A stretch of 64,000 bases of DNA, taken from positions 55,524,118 through 55,588,117 of the forward strand of contig CM049317.1 in NCBI GenBank assembly GCA_026874595.1, read 5' to 3'. Within the stretch, counting starts at the first letter, position 1, and each line of letters begins with the position of its first letter. The stretch is from Sipunculus nudus (lineage: Eukaryota > Annelida > Sipuncula > Golfingiida > Sipunculidae). A program made the translations under genes and the position numbers. The notes under the pieces are model-generated. The model did not search any database and was not told the origin of the DNA. It saw nothing but the letters and a program-made list of their open reading frames with translations. This document shows, piece by piece, positions 35,501-47,820 of the stretch.

Positions 35501-36727
35501 ACTATAAAAGATGTTTCTTCCTCAATAGCACCACCACGTTGATATTGACTGTTACCGATTGTCTGGGTCCGTTATATCGACAAAAAAGATTGATTTTATT
35601 ATATCACGATTGATAACCGCAATAAAACCTCTCTTTACTACAAAGAATAGTTTCTTGTCGAAGTCTCTGGCGTGTGTCCGGTTTCAATCTATATTTTAAT
35701 TGAAGGTGGTCACTCGGGACCCTTTTTTATACGGAACTTCTTCTTAGCCACGCCTCGGATATGAGTTTTTTGGTCTGTCGGGAATAATACTAACTATGTT
35801 CTAAGAGGGGAGGGTCATTTCCAATATTTTCACCGTGATACTAAGATATTCCAGATTATTTTCCCCCCAAGGGGCTTTGGCAGCGCAATCTGTCGGCAAC
35901 AGCAATTGATGGTGTTGCAAGAAAGAAAGCATTTTTTTAAAATTATGATTCAAGGCCACATATTTTTACATTTAATGGGACTCATGAATTAAACATTAAA
36001 ATGTTTTAATTGTTCCTTGAGCATCAACACACACATTTTGACTGTGTCAATGAAATATATGGAAAGTAGGGATTGAATTGAACTTCTAATTGACAAGTTT
36101 TCTTTAGGCATGAAGGTTGTTCCTATGACCGGTTCAACAAAATGTTCATCTGTTGTGTTATCTGTTAATATTAAAATACTTCAGCAAGTCTTCTTTATAT
36201 ATTTATACTTGGTAATAAACTAAACTGGTCTTTAAGTGTAAAATAATGAACGGATAGGATAGGCTAGTATATACAAAAGCAGCAATGCTGGATCACTGGA
36301 CCCGAACACGGCAGTTCACATTTACGTGCGATGCGCATGCGCAGGAATAATTTTCTTTTGCTTTCCTTTTGCTATAAATCAATTGGTGAGATGGGTACTG
36401 GTGGGTTGCCCTAGCCAGTGGTCAATAAATGGTACAATAATGTCAGTAATCTCAATATATAACGTCCCGGACAGACACTCTTAATACAGCTCTTTTTTAA
36501 ATGACGAGTCTATGCAGAGGAGAGGGAATTGAGATAAATGGCGGTTGCTGTAATTATCTCCATTACTGTCTGAGACAGAAAATGGTTGGCAGAGTGTTCT
36601 TCCAGACATCCTATAGAATTACAGGCTGATAATATAAGGTCTGCTTGTCGAATTCATTTTATATTTTGAAATAATTACAGTAGTGGCAACTGGCACAACC
36701 TGTATAATATAAAGATATGGATATGGA

Positions 36728-36729
<2 letters not shown>
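32547..36729. other. No recognisable gene
   Basis: About 4.2 kb of AT-rich DNA with a G19 run at 34530-34548 and scattered short ORFs without domains. No element ends I can define. Confidence 0.4.
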
Positions 36730-36788
<59 letters not shown>

Positions 36789-36900
36789 TGGATTGATCAC
36801 GTAACCTGTCAAATATTTTATAATCAGCATGAATAGATTAAACAATAAAAAGGTAATACTGCTGCAATAAAAGAGAATTTTATTTATTTTGTTTGCATTT
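36730..36900 (+). repeat. (TA)n followed by microsatellite-linked repeat
   Basis: About 54 bp of TA, then at 36857-36900 AATACTGCTGCAATAA and GAATTTTATTTATTTTGTTT. The same downstream segment follows the TA tract of family A at 42570-42610, so this is probably another copy of that family's end. Confidence 0.6.
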
Positions 36901-37140
36901 CGATGTACAATCCATATTTCATTTCAAGATTTTATAACTGCAGGATTAAGATGGAGGATGGAGAGACAGAAGTGCCTTTGATGCAGTGATTTACTAAACG
37001 CCTTTGATTATCCTGTTATTGGCATTTACCCGTTAGGCCACATTACCAAGACAAAAGAGAGTGCATGACATTTTCAAATCAGAACACAAATTGTTATATA
37101 TAAAAACCGACTTAAAAAAAAACATTTAGGCCAAAAAAAA

Positions 37141-37409
37141 GGTATGGTTCTCAGGCACTTTTTTTAAATCAGTGCGGGCGGACATTTTTTTGTTAACCTT
37201 TTTTTTGTATCTTTCGATAAAAATGTCATATGATTAGGAAAAAGCATGATAATAACAGATTTTTGTTTGCTATCAGGTAAAAGCACTGCATCACAATGGA
37301 AAACTTATCCAAATTGTGTTATTTTATCTTCTTGAAAGATGAAAATCAAAATAAAATTGTTTTATGCGGCGGGTTAAAACTGACGCGGGCAGTTCCTGAG
37401 AACCTTACC
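37141..37409. mobile_element. MITE, 269 bp, with inverted termini
   Basis: The left end GGTATGGTTCTCAGG and the right end (reverse complement) GGTAAGGTTCTCAGG match at 14 of 15 bases. A GCGGGCG / CCCGCG segment lies just inside both ends, and the middle is A/T-rich. The flanks are A8 on the left and T6 on the right, so the target duplication is ambiguous. A truncated relative lies at 21725-21901. Confidence 0.65.
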
Positions 37410-37608
37410 TTTTTTACCTCAGGTCATACTGATTTTTGTAGACACAGATAATAAAAATGTGAGAAAAGGGTAAACGTTCGGTTATATATTGTAATACATT
37501 TCTTTATACTAAATCACTAAAGGTTTCGTACTGAAATCATACGATATCACCTTTGCTTTACATTGAAGTGATCCTTTAAAATTGTCACATTGACTACACC
37601 ACTGTATG

Positions 37609-37611
<3 letters not shown>

Positions 37612-37686
<75 letters not shown>
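37612..37686. repeat. (TA)n(TG)n microsatellite
   Basis: About 54 bp of TA then about 20 bp of TG. Confidence 0.95.
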
Positions 37687-38052
37687 CTTTGTGTCTGTTT
37701 GCCGTTTGAGTTTATATGAGTGTGGAACTATAAGGATTAACGGTATTAAAAACTCAAATATTACAAAGTTATAATGTATGGGTCCGGTGAAGTCATATTT
37801 GAGTATAAAGTTCATTATTTATCCTCCGCAAAGAATCCTGTTTTGAACCGAAGCCATTTTCATGGAATAAGTGTGAAGTGGACGGCATTTGGTCAAATGA
37901 AAATGATTGTTATAGTATTCGCCATCAAGCATAAATGTCTTATTATCCACAAGGATCCATATACGAATTGTCTAGTTAAAACAAACACTCCTCAGAGGTA
38001 GTCTATACCTTCATCAATTAGAAAAAAATCAGATGATAAATACGCTAGCAGT
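37687..38052. other. No recognisable gene
   Basis: Short ORFs only; nothing supported. Confidence 0.4.
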
Positions 38053-38190
38053 ATGTATATATCATTTCGACATGCGAGCTGTGACATCCGACTTTTAGTG
38101 TGTACGTGGAATGGCAGCCCCAGTGAGCGATTTCGAGAAACTGAGAGATATAAACCTGTCAGGGTTCTTAAAGCGCGGGGGTGCGGTATA
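38053..38190 (+). repeat. Dispersed repeat family D, copy 1
   Basis: Shares TTTTAGTGTGTACG, AATGGCAGCCCC, GTGAGCG-TTTCG-GAAAC and a G-rich GGGG-TGCG segment with 63145-63265, same orientation. Confidence 0.5.
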
Positions 38191-38867
38191 CGAAAACACT
38201 CCAACGACAGAGCCTTGAATCTATCTACAGAAAGTGCTGCATGGACGCACCGGTAAAGCTAAACACGGAATACCGCTTTCCTTCAACCACGCTAAAATCA
38301 TCAACTTATAGTAAAATATCACTTTAATTTGATGCATGCTGGAGAGTCTGTTCCCGTATCGGAAGTAAATCTATACGATTGTATGACCAAACAGATATCC
38401 ACAATCAAATGTTATTGAGGGTGTTACAAATCTTCCTGCAAACAAAGCTCTCGGAAAGTTAAGGTCCGTCGCGAAAGAGCTCGCGCTCGACGCCGCCGTG
38501 CCAGCTTTTTCATGAATTACAATCATAAAAAATGGGCTTGTCTCATTTAATGCGAAAACAATCAAGCTGTGTTCTTTTCAAGGACAATAACACCCGTGAG
38601 TGTCTCACGTCTATGCATTATTAACACGAATGTAACTAGATTAATAAATCACAGAAACCTATGAATTATAGGCAGTTATAACTGAAGGTGACAGGACATA
38701 TAAATTATATTTCAACTAAAACTGCAATTAACCTTTAATCTTATGTACGTTAACGCATCATTAAAGATAGTGCAGCTATACACAGCATCTTTATTTTTTA
38801 ATTATTTTAACTGTTTGAGACTATGAGAACTTTTTTATGGACTAAACCCAGAACAATTTGACAAACC
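38191..38867. other. No recognisable gene
   Basis: A GC-rich patch (CGCGAAAGAGCTCGCGCTCG) at about 38469-38490 stands out but no exon can be supported. Confidence 0.35.
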
Positions 38868-39130
38868 TAAACAAGAGCATCGCAAACGTGCATAATACGC
38901 CCGTCGTGTATCTGGTTACCTCTGATCTCATTAAATATTAAACCACAAATTAGCCTAATTACCCGTAACCTTATTAAATATGCGTTGATGTTGCCATAAT
39001 CGAACTCGGGTTGAGATAATATGTTGGTAAGTAGTTATAGTGAGTTTCGTGAAAATCAATTAAAGCCCAGGTACGTTATCGCGGCGAAACTAAAAGTTAA
39101 TGGACGGACAGATTTGGGTATACGATAATA
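38868..39130 (+). repeat. Dispersed repeat family C, copy 2
   Basis: From ACAAGAGCATCGCAAACGTG to TATCGCGGCGAAACTAAAAG, with GAACTCGGG, GTTGATGTTGCC and GTGAGTTTCGTGAAAATCAA between. The ends resemble 8625-8870. The boundary is approximate. Confidence 0.45.
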
Positions 39131-39761
39131 CTCCGGTCATATGACCTGCATATAAAATCATACTGAATCGTAACCTGAGGTGTGAGGAAAACATCGTGGG
39201 TGTATTTGCTTTATTTGAATCAGGGTGGAGAAACTCTTTAAAACGGAGAATTTTTTCCTCTGCATTAATAAATAAATATGGTTATGAAATTATAAAATCC
39301 CTGTAGTGGTTTGCCCTCTCCAGGTAACAAGATACATGAACACGGATTTGTAATATCAAGCTTAAACTAGTATTCAAACAAAAACTCATTTATAAATCAA
39401 CGTTGTCCTTCCAAAATAAATCAGATTATGCAACCAATTGGTTTTTGATTGAAAATCCTGCCTTACTTAAACCTACATGAACTATCAACTGAAAAAAAAT
39501 AAATAAGCCACCAAAACTAAACATTTTTACTACAACTCGGGATATACAAAAAACATCAAATAATTCATACACGCGTGAAAATGAAACTTAGAAAATCCAA
39601 AATATCATAAAACAAAACATTTTAAAAAATTTATAAAAATAAAATTAAATATGTTCATCCGTCAGAAATACTGTACCACGACCTACAGGAGTGCCACTCC
39701 TGTGACTCTGATAAGAAAAGAAAAAAAATCTGTAACATATTCCCATCTTTTTATTCTTGTT
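39131..39761. other. No recognisable gene
   Basis: AT-rich; no coding, RNA or repeat signature that I can support. Confidence 0.4.
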
Positions 39762-39929
39762 GGAGGTAACAGCCTCCGTTTTTTAACGTTAGCTTAACAG
39801 AGTAAACATGTACAAGTCAAATCTGGTTTCGGACTATAAGGCGCTTTGACTCCTGCACACGCTGGCCCAGGGCATGATATCGTCGCCACTGCTGGGCCAT
39901 ATACCATCGAGGAACACACGGAAGGCGTT
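39762..39929 (-). repeat. SINE family S fragment interrupted by a LINE
   Basis: Begins GGAGGTAACAGCC (reverse complement of the family 3' end), then GGTTTCGGACTATAAG and ACCATCGAGGAACACACGGA. It stops at 39929 exactly where a T7 tract begins, the reversed poly-A-like end of the LINE at 39930. I could not locate the remainder of the SINE with confidence on the far side. Confidence 0.55.
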
Positions 39930-40450
39930 TTTTTATTTATTACAATATGTTTTATCAGGAAAGCCCATTCAGCTTAATGCTGTTTTTCAGTGGGGTCCTG
40001 TTCCAATTGCACATACATTATTACAACAGAAGTAGATCATAGAATACATGAATAGGCAATGAATACTACAATGTGTATACTAAGACATAAATGAAATACT
40101 AAAATCGTACGTCATACAATAACGAATTTCGGCGAAACATGATAAAAAAAAACAATCATATGTGATACATATACTCAGTCCACAATGTTAAAATATCGGA
40201 TAAATATCCATAAGGAAAAAATATAAATTTAAACCACAAGAGTTAATGTGATTCAAGGAAGTAGGAATGCAGATAATTTAGTACATGTATTAAGATTTGG
40301 AGGGAAAATGCTTTAACTCTCTCTTAAATACAGGAAGTGACGTAAGAATTCGGATATGAGCTGGCAGTTTGTTCCACTGGAAAGGTCGAGTAAAGGCAAA
40401 TGAGTTATAGTATTATTCAGACTTTGGTTGGGTAAAGGCAGTTATTATTA
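39930..40450 (-). mobile_element. Non-LTR retrotransposon 3' end (LINE remnant)
   Basis: On the minus strand, 40440-40310 encodes a degraded C-terminus with NSFAFTRPFQWNKLPAHIRI and LTSLPVFKRELKHF, then a stop. The WN-LP...SL..FK..LK pattern is characteristic of the end of LINE ORF2 reverse transcriptases. About 380 bp of 3' UTR follow, ending in AATAAATAAAAAAA at 39930. An in-frame stop upstream of NSFAF shows decay. The family within the LINEs cannot be assigned from this fragment. Confidence 0.7.
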
Positions 40451-42255
40451 GAAATCGCCCTCGTTGGGTTTACATGGGTTCGCGCTAAATTAAATATATA
40501 TATTTAAAAAGACACTCGGCTTAGATTCGAGTCCTAAACTCATCCTTGAAGTATCCTTGGACCTTAATGGCACGTAATATAATGTCGCATCTTTTTACCA
40601 TATCAGCTGAGCGAATGTTAAATGTTAACCCTTTAAAGTAAGATTTAATGCCTCCACAAAGAATGCAAAGGTTGATGTGAACGTTTAAATAAGAAGATAT
40701 TTCGCTTTTAACCTTGCCTTATCACGGCTTCTGGGAATTTGTCACGCGACGTTTGTTTGCAATACACTATTTATAGCTCAGTTGCCGAGTCCAATAACCT
40801 TGCAAAGGAAGACAGAATATTTCTATATGGGCTCTTGAATCTGCCACCGGCTATGCTACCAAGTTGGCACCATACATAAATTCAATATGGCCGCCACCGC
40901 CACTTTTCATTATATCACTTCCAATTGAATTACTGTTTGACGTAAGCATAATTAATTAATGTCTACTTTAAAATATTTTCAAGCGATAACCTAGACAGAA
41001 GTATTTTATTGCTGTGCTAGAAACAATATAGCCATAAATATTTTTTAAAGTGCTACAAAATGGCTGGGAATCCTTGAAATCACCATTTGACTTTGCCTAA
41101 ACCCAGGTAAAATTTGTTGGCCTCTTGTTGTTAGTAGATGCCGAAACATCTCATTGGTGAGGTCATATTAGAGCCCGGGGCCGAGTTAGCCAGACAAATG
41201 CGACTGGCTTGGACTAAAAACGGCTGAGTTTTGTATAAAGCCGAGTTTAGTGGCTTCACTTTGCTTGCAAAATGTTGGTTGGCTTATACTGACCTGAAAC
41301 CATATTCTTTGACGATGCTGCAACGTATTCATTTTATCTAAACAAATTGTCTATGGTACGTGTGACATATTGCATCCATTTTTTATTTAACTAGTTTGTG
41401 ATTAAATAGCGAGTATAGTTTTTCCTGGTGGTTTCATGAACCAACATTTCATACTTCAACAATCACGCCGTTTTCTTTTAGCGAACAAAACAGAAATCTG
41501 AACATTTGTTTTGGACATTTTAATTGTAAAAGATTTATCTTTTTGTGTTAATATATTCTCATTTGACTTTGACTTAATGATATATCGGCGGCGCCTCCTG
41601 ATAAACTCGGCTGGCATGGCTTTATGTTAACTCGGCTTGCGACGGCGCATATTTCTTAGGATTAACAAACCATGCTTCTGAATGGCTGGAAGGAAAGGGG
41701 TTCATGGCTCCATTCCTCCCAATCTAAATATATCTAAATATAGATATAAATAAATGGTAATAACGTCAGTTAATTCTGTGCTTATAAAACCGCTACAGTC
41801 AAATGTATCTCATCCAACAGCTTGGTTCGTGCCGTTTCGATCAAAGTTCGGAAATGAATATATTTCCTTGAACACCACTGAAGACCCCCGAGCTTCGTTT
41901 CACATCATTAATTATTCATACATAACAAATGACCATGGGGTTTTAAACAAGTTTTAATGATGGCTCAAAGGGCTATGTGTCTACATATCGGAGGCATTTC
42001 TTCTCTTTTCGTGATAGTAATACCGAGCTGAACGTCTTTTTTAGACCTAAAACCTTTCAGCTTTTAAGGTTCTACCACTTCAAGAAAGACCGTAGGAAAT
42101 GCTAAAAATGTGAATTATTTGGTGACCATATAAGAGCTTTTCCTTCAATTGTGTTATGGTTTTAGTAAATGACACTTTTTACCACCAATCAGTTCTTTCT
42201 AAATATGATAGGTAGATTTAAAAGACACAAGGGCGTCAATATAGGGAGATTTTTT
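40451..42255. other. No recognisable gene
   Basis: A TTCGAGTCC word at about 40528 resembles a B box on the minus strand but no A box is evident. TCGGCTTG/CTCGGCT words recur at 41180-41640. No supported exon. Confidence 0.35.
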
Positions 42256-42511
42256 TTTGTGGGGGGGGGGGGAGTTATATTTCACCCCATTATTTGGCAA
42301 GGGGAGGAAGGTCAAGATAATCACCCCCCCCCCCCCCGCTATTGCAAATGAAATATATTGATAATTAGAATTATAGATTTTGGTTCTTTTTATGTATTTA
42401 CCATGAAATATTATGTCTCAACCGGGTTTAGAATTAACTTATATTAAACTCATATTATATTATACTCATTCATATATATATATATATATAGTTATATATA
42501 TATATATAGAG

Positions 42512-42553
<42 letters not shown>

Positions 42554-42620
42554 AATATCTAATTAATACTGCTGCAATAATAAAGAATTTTATTTATTTT
42601 GTTTCCATTTATTTATATAT
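42256..42620 (+). repeat. Dispersed repeat family A, copy 3
   Basis: G14-type run (42259-42273), TTTCACCCCATTATTTGGCAAG, C13-type run (about 42326-42338), CATGAAATATTATGTCTCAACC then GGGTTTAGAATTAACTTATA, a long interrupted TA tract (42470-42550), then AATACTGCTGCAATAATAAA and TTTTATTTATTTTGTTTC. It is the most complete copy and links the pieces at 2868, 6720 and 36730 into one family. Confidence 0.6.
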
Positions 42621-44052
42621 ATATTGACAAAGGTGTGCATATGTGTGGTGCGCGAGGGACTCATCCCCCTCCCCCTTCCCCCCCCCCCCCCACACCACCC
42701 TGCAAGATAAATTGATGGCACTGCAAAGACACGTAAATTTATATAATTTGCATATTATTATCATCCATTTTGGACGCCATCTTGGATTGTCAAGTCACTT
42801 AACAACTCAGTGGTATATCAGTTTATTTCATTAGAACTCTTAAAATCCAGTATAAGATAACAAACAACACTACTCTCAAATAACTCAATGATACTTTGGT
42901 CGGGTCTTGATGATACTAACAGTTTCATCTGAGATGATGTATATTAATTGTGATTTCGTGTAATTCGTCTATAATTTTCGCGTTGCGTGACTACTCAATT
43001 ATAAATAATGCTGTCCTCGGTTTCAATGGATTTCGCAACCCCTAAATCCCGGTATTAGATACCAAACTTTTAATTATAGGATAAAAAAAAAATAAATCAT
43101 TCATGGCCATATTCTAGAATGTACATTTTGTGTTAAATGCAACAAATACCGTCACAAAAACGTTTATAGCATTTCTTTCGAGTTAAGCTGTAAATTTATC
43201 CATTTATTAAAGCAAAAACTGACAAAAACGTACTGTAATCACAATTTTTTCATCAACAGTTATAAACTATTACCCAAATATATTCTGTATCCTGTAGTGC
43301 CAATTTTTAAATTGTTTCTAAAAAACTGGTTCAAACAAACCAGCACACCAGCATACAGGTATGAAAACATAACCGCCCTTCAGAAGCGAATTATAGAAGC
43401 TTACATATTTAGAAAGAGGGCTGTAATCCACTAGTATCAATATAATAAGAACAAATGAATGCGGTAGAAGCGTAACAGATGTAAGGACATTTTCAAAGGA
43501 ACTTTTTGTGTAAGCGAGCCTAACAAAAAAAAAAAAAAAAAAAAACTACCCTGGTCGTTGCCCCTCTAATTTAAATTCTGCAAGTTTTCTTTTTAAAAAG
43601 CACAAGTCTACGCTGAGATGATACGTATTACAGCAGTTCCTCTAAGATGTGGATCAGCCTTCCTTCTCGGGACTCAGGTTGATTCAGAGATGACAGTGTG
43701 AATTAAAACTTGGCAGCCAGAGGCAATAGAATTTGGAGTTGGAGCAGGGATAATTAGATTGAGTTTTACGAACCATGAAACCGTAAGGGCTGCGTCCGAT
43801 ACGATCAGTATTTGAGGACAGATCCCCGTTGATTGCGGGCGCCAGGATCATACTGCAGGATTTCCAACATAAATTCAGACGTTGTAACCTTACTCATTGA
43901 CATTGATTCCTTGCATCAAAATAAGTGTCATGTTAAAGGAGACTATTCATGTATCTGACATCTATTAATTAAAGTAAATCCCTAGAACCTTTTATTATAA
44001 TATACGCTTGAATATTCCGATCAGCAAGCGTGTTTGTTTTGTTTATATCCAC
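42621..44052. other. No recognisable gene
   Basis: A C-rich tract at about 42666-42691 and an A20 run at about 43525-43544 (possible retroelement tail, but no body recognised). No supported exon. Confidence 0.4.
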
Positions 44053-44932
44053 TGTTACAGATGTCTCTTTTATTGTATGCAGCAGTCTAACATGTGTATG
44101 TGCAGCGCTAGCACTGGCCGTTGCTATGGCGGCATAGCCCCGCCCACGCGTGAGGTCTGACGTGTAAACAGCGGTCATGCTAGTCTGGGGCTTTCTCGCC
44201 TGGCCGAGCCGGGCCGGCCCACGTATGAACCCTGATATGTAGAAACCCAGCGTTAATTGTATTAGATGTTTCCTGTAACCTGTGCCTTGGGTTCTTTAGA
44301 ATGATCGGAAAATGGAAAGTTCTCGGCTTGAGGTGAAAAGTTATAAATAAGGGTCTGTATTTAGAGCCGGGAGGGAGAGGAGAGATATATTCCAACTGAT
44401 ACAGAAGAGTGTAAGTTAGTTTGTGGACCTTTTCCTATAATTGCGGCAGTTATAGCTTTTCTTCGAATTTGTGACGAATTTTAATTAGTCTGCAGTTTGC
44501 CTTTGGGATCACTATCAGAACTTCACTTTTGGATTACAACAAAGTGATTTTGTGATTGAACTGGACTGTTATTCTCTGAGAAAATTTATGTTAACTGTCC
44601 ATCTGGATTATATGGACTTTAAAGGACTTTTTGTCGCTGTGAGAGTGGTGGTAACCAGGTACTGTACACTTTATTTATATTCTTGTATTTTTTGATAGAC
44701 TGTTGTACTGTTGTTATACTGTGTAATTGTATTGATTTAGTGTATTGTAATGTTAGGTTTGTTTAAAGAATAAATTATAATTATTTGTTTACAAAAAAAA
44801 TTACTGACTTCTTTATTCATTCCCCTAGACATTTCACGTTGCCTAGTGTTACAGAATCTGATTTTTTTATCTCCCTTACAAAATTTATGTTAGTCACGCA
44901 TACGTGATCTGTTGATATTAGGTTCCGTAACA
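44053..44932 (+). mobile_element. Solo LTR, copy 1 (880 bp)
   Basis: Starts TGTTACAG and ends CCGTAACA, with an inverted TGTTAC/GTAACA tip, flanked by a 4-bp duplication CCAC (44049-44052 and 44933-44936). It contains a TATA box TTATAAATAA at 44341-44350 and a polyadenylation signal AATAAA at 44769-44774, placed as in an LTR (promoter in U3, poly-A signal near the R/U5 boundary). A second copy lies inverted at 53604-54438. No internal coding region flanks it, so it is a recombination-derived solo LTR. The superfamily cannot be assigned without gag-pol; a 4-bp duplication fits Gypsy- or BEL-type elements. Confidence 0.8.
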
Positions 44933-45370
44933 CCACGTTTTATAAGATGTAAGCTATTTAAACATGTTGGATTAAAAATATTTTGAAAAATTTTTGAAAA
45001 ATTATTACATGCCAATTTATGTTTGTTTAAATTGCAGGCTTATAGGTGACATCTTTTGTGTGAGAGTTTACATTCATTTTTTTATTTGAGAATAGTAGTT
45101 TTTAACTTTAAAGTGAATTTATATCACAGGCCTAGGTTAACCAGACAAGGGGTTTACTATCATTGGTCGCATCGGAAAAAAAATAATTTGATAATATGCT
45201 GATTGGCTGCTGAAACGTATATAAGGTCTAAATGTGTCCGGCCAATGAAATACGTTATTAGTCTTTCCATTCATAAAAAATTATGATTCCAAATTAAGGT
45301 TTCTAGCCATTTCTTTCCAATCGATATCAGGTGGCCGCGAATTCAGCAAAATTAAAATAACATCCCAACA
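44933..45370. other. No recognisable gene
   Basis: AT-rich spacer; nothing supported. Confidence 0.4.
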
Positions 45371-46706
45371 AGTGACCTAGGGGTCATCACGCTCAGCTGA
45401 TATATGACACTGAGAAATTCTATCAATTTCGTTATCTGACATTTTAGCATTTTTGATACCTATCCATAGGTTGATACATTTATCTTTAATGTTATTCTTT
45501 TATTAATATTATTCTGCCAGTTTTTATTTTTTTTCACTTATTTATTTCAAATTCACGTCCCTAAACAGCGCGATTTTATAAATTGTTAATGTTGATTATC
45601 TCCAGATCTATTAAAATGGTAAAATATGATATATTTTAACACAGTAAAATGGATGAAAACGCCATGATGCCATCAATACCAAAGATTTAAATTCACTCAT
45701 TTGGAAAGTTATGAGATAGGTGGCGCACCACTTTTCTGTGAACTCTGGTTTTCACCTTAAATATTTGACCTAGAAAGTTGAAAAATACAAAGACATGAGT
45801 CATGTTTTGAAAAGTATGCAAATTACGAAAATGTGACGTCACCATGTTCACTCTTCTGTGAAAACCCTTGGAGATAATGATCAGATTTCCCTTCTATTAA
45901 GCAGAACTCTAGTTCTTACCTAAATCCTGTACCATACGAACAATTGGTTTAACACTTCCAAATGTATGCAACCATGCAACCATTACTGCGATATATTATT
46001 TAAAGTATAAATATCAGGTATAAATGAGATGCAACGTCTGTTTTGCATCTGCCCTCAGCAGCATGAAGGAATATTTTTGACAGATTTATTCAAAAGTTCC
46101 ATGGTGATAGAGACTTTGTAGGTGATGCACATTCTTTTAATATGTATATTAAACATAATAGATTTGTTTGCTAGAATCTATCATCAACCTTTTCTCTAAG
46201 TCTTAAAAATGTAATAAATAATGCGTACAAATAAAGGAAATTTAGACGACATCACCAGTTCTTCACAGCTGAAAGGGCTATCCATGATCATTCCGCTTAC
46301 CAAATTTAAGAAACATACATGCAATCATCACAAACTTATCTAAACTTTGGATTTCATACATCATGCGCCGTAAATGTTAAAATTTCGGAAGAACTTGCTG
46401 GGCCTATTTTCTTCCTGTTTTGTACAGGGTAATGGTTTTATTTATTCAAAGGATGAACAATGATTTTTTTTTTTAAATTGGTTGCACAATTTATTGCACC
46501 AAGAAAAATCGGATTTTCCTCAAACATGTCACAGTGACCTGTTCTGTGTATGCAACGAGATACCAATGACCTACTTGGATTTAAGTTAGGACAAACGGTT
46601 ACGATTTATGCCCTGCTAACGGCCAGACGGCCAACGGACAAAGGGTAATCGCTATAGCTCAGATGATCTATGGTCAGCTGATAAAAAAATTGGTCAGCTG
46701 AGCTAA
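45371..46706 (+). mobile_element. Element family F, copy 1
   Basis: Begins GTGACCTAGGGGTCATCACG then CTCAGCTGAT, and ends GGGTAATCGCTATAGCTCAG then GGTCAGCTGAGCTAA. The same start and end words, in the same order and orientation, bound 49739-51413. Its interior differs from copy 2 and lacks the tandem array. A GGTTACGATTTATGCCCTG segment near 46597 is shared. No ORF survives. Confidence 0.55.
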
Positions 46707-47384
46707 AGATAGGTTGGGTATATACATGCATGCAGATAAATAGCCAAATGGAAAATTATAACATACAAATAAACATGTATCTGAATATGAAATATATTCC
46801 GTGATGTCAAATGTACCCCGGGATAGCTAGAGCATTAAGCTTAGATGTATTGAGCGTGAAGGCTGTCACCGAAAAAAATCCATTTCCGTTATGTTGTCAT
46901 AGACATCAGATGCAGGCGAGCTTGTATGTTTCACAAAGCCCAGACTGCAGCCCATCACGTGATCCGCTTTGGGGCCTCCTGTAGGTTTATTGAATCAGGC
47001 TTAGCTGAAAGAGGACCATTTATACTGTGTCCCCTTTTTACTGCGTTAACAATACTAAGAAAACACTTCCAAGAAGTATCCAAGCCGCCGTGTAAATGAT
47101 ATTATATTATGCACTTTAATCCAGTAATAGCGACCAGTGCTACTAGGTCACCTGTGTTAATCCGCCAGACTTGATAACTATGAAGGAAGCTGCGTGTCAC
47201 CCCTCGCCGTTATTGATTGTATCATGAAATGCTCATGTATCTTCCCTACTGGTGCGTGCGGGCAATATGGATGTGTGTTTTGTTGTATGGTCCTTCTTGC
47301 AAATTATTCTCCCTTCTCCTTGACTTACGTTCTGCGTACCGCTCTAAGTATAGAAAATATCGTGAAGACGCCATTTTAGCCCAC
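46707..47384. other. No recognisable gene
   Basis: The ORF at 47194-47379 has several cysteines but no domain or splice context I can support. Confidence 0.35.
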
Positions 47385-47820
47385 TGACAACGATCAGCGT
47401 ACTGGTGTCAGAGTGCCTTAACATCCTATAACGATCACTTTAAAGCTCTGTGAGGATGTTTATATTTTCGTCATATTTGACAACGGATCATCGCCTTTAA
47501 GTACGCTGTCATTTGACATGAACCATGCCAATCGTTGACTTTTTTTAGTAAACTTTCTATCAACACCCAACATGGGCGATAATTCCGTTTTTAGTTAGCA
47601 TATCGGTAAATCTCTCTGCATGTTTGTTGAGTAACTGACAGCATAATTATAAGCATGGCTCGCATGGATTCCTGCACGAGAGTCAATGTGTTGATTTGTT
47701 ATTCGTAGCCTAAAGTTAAGATTATCGACTGTTTACCTCGATAGCAATGGATAGATAACCTTGTTTTAAATCCCCCAGTATGGCTTGTATCACGACTCGA
47801 GTTAGGCTTACCGGCCAAAT
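47385..47820 (+). repeat. Dispersed repeat family B, copy 2
   Basis: Diverged direct copy of 325-830; see that entry for the shared landmarks. Confidence 0.6.

Noticed and set aside
40518-40540. B-box-like TTCGAGTCC as another SINE head
   Set aside because: No A box at the expected distance and no family S body adjoining.
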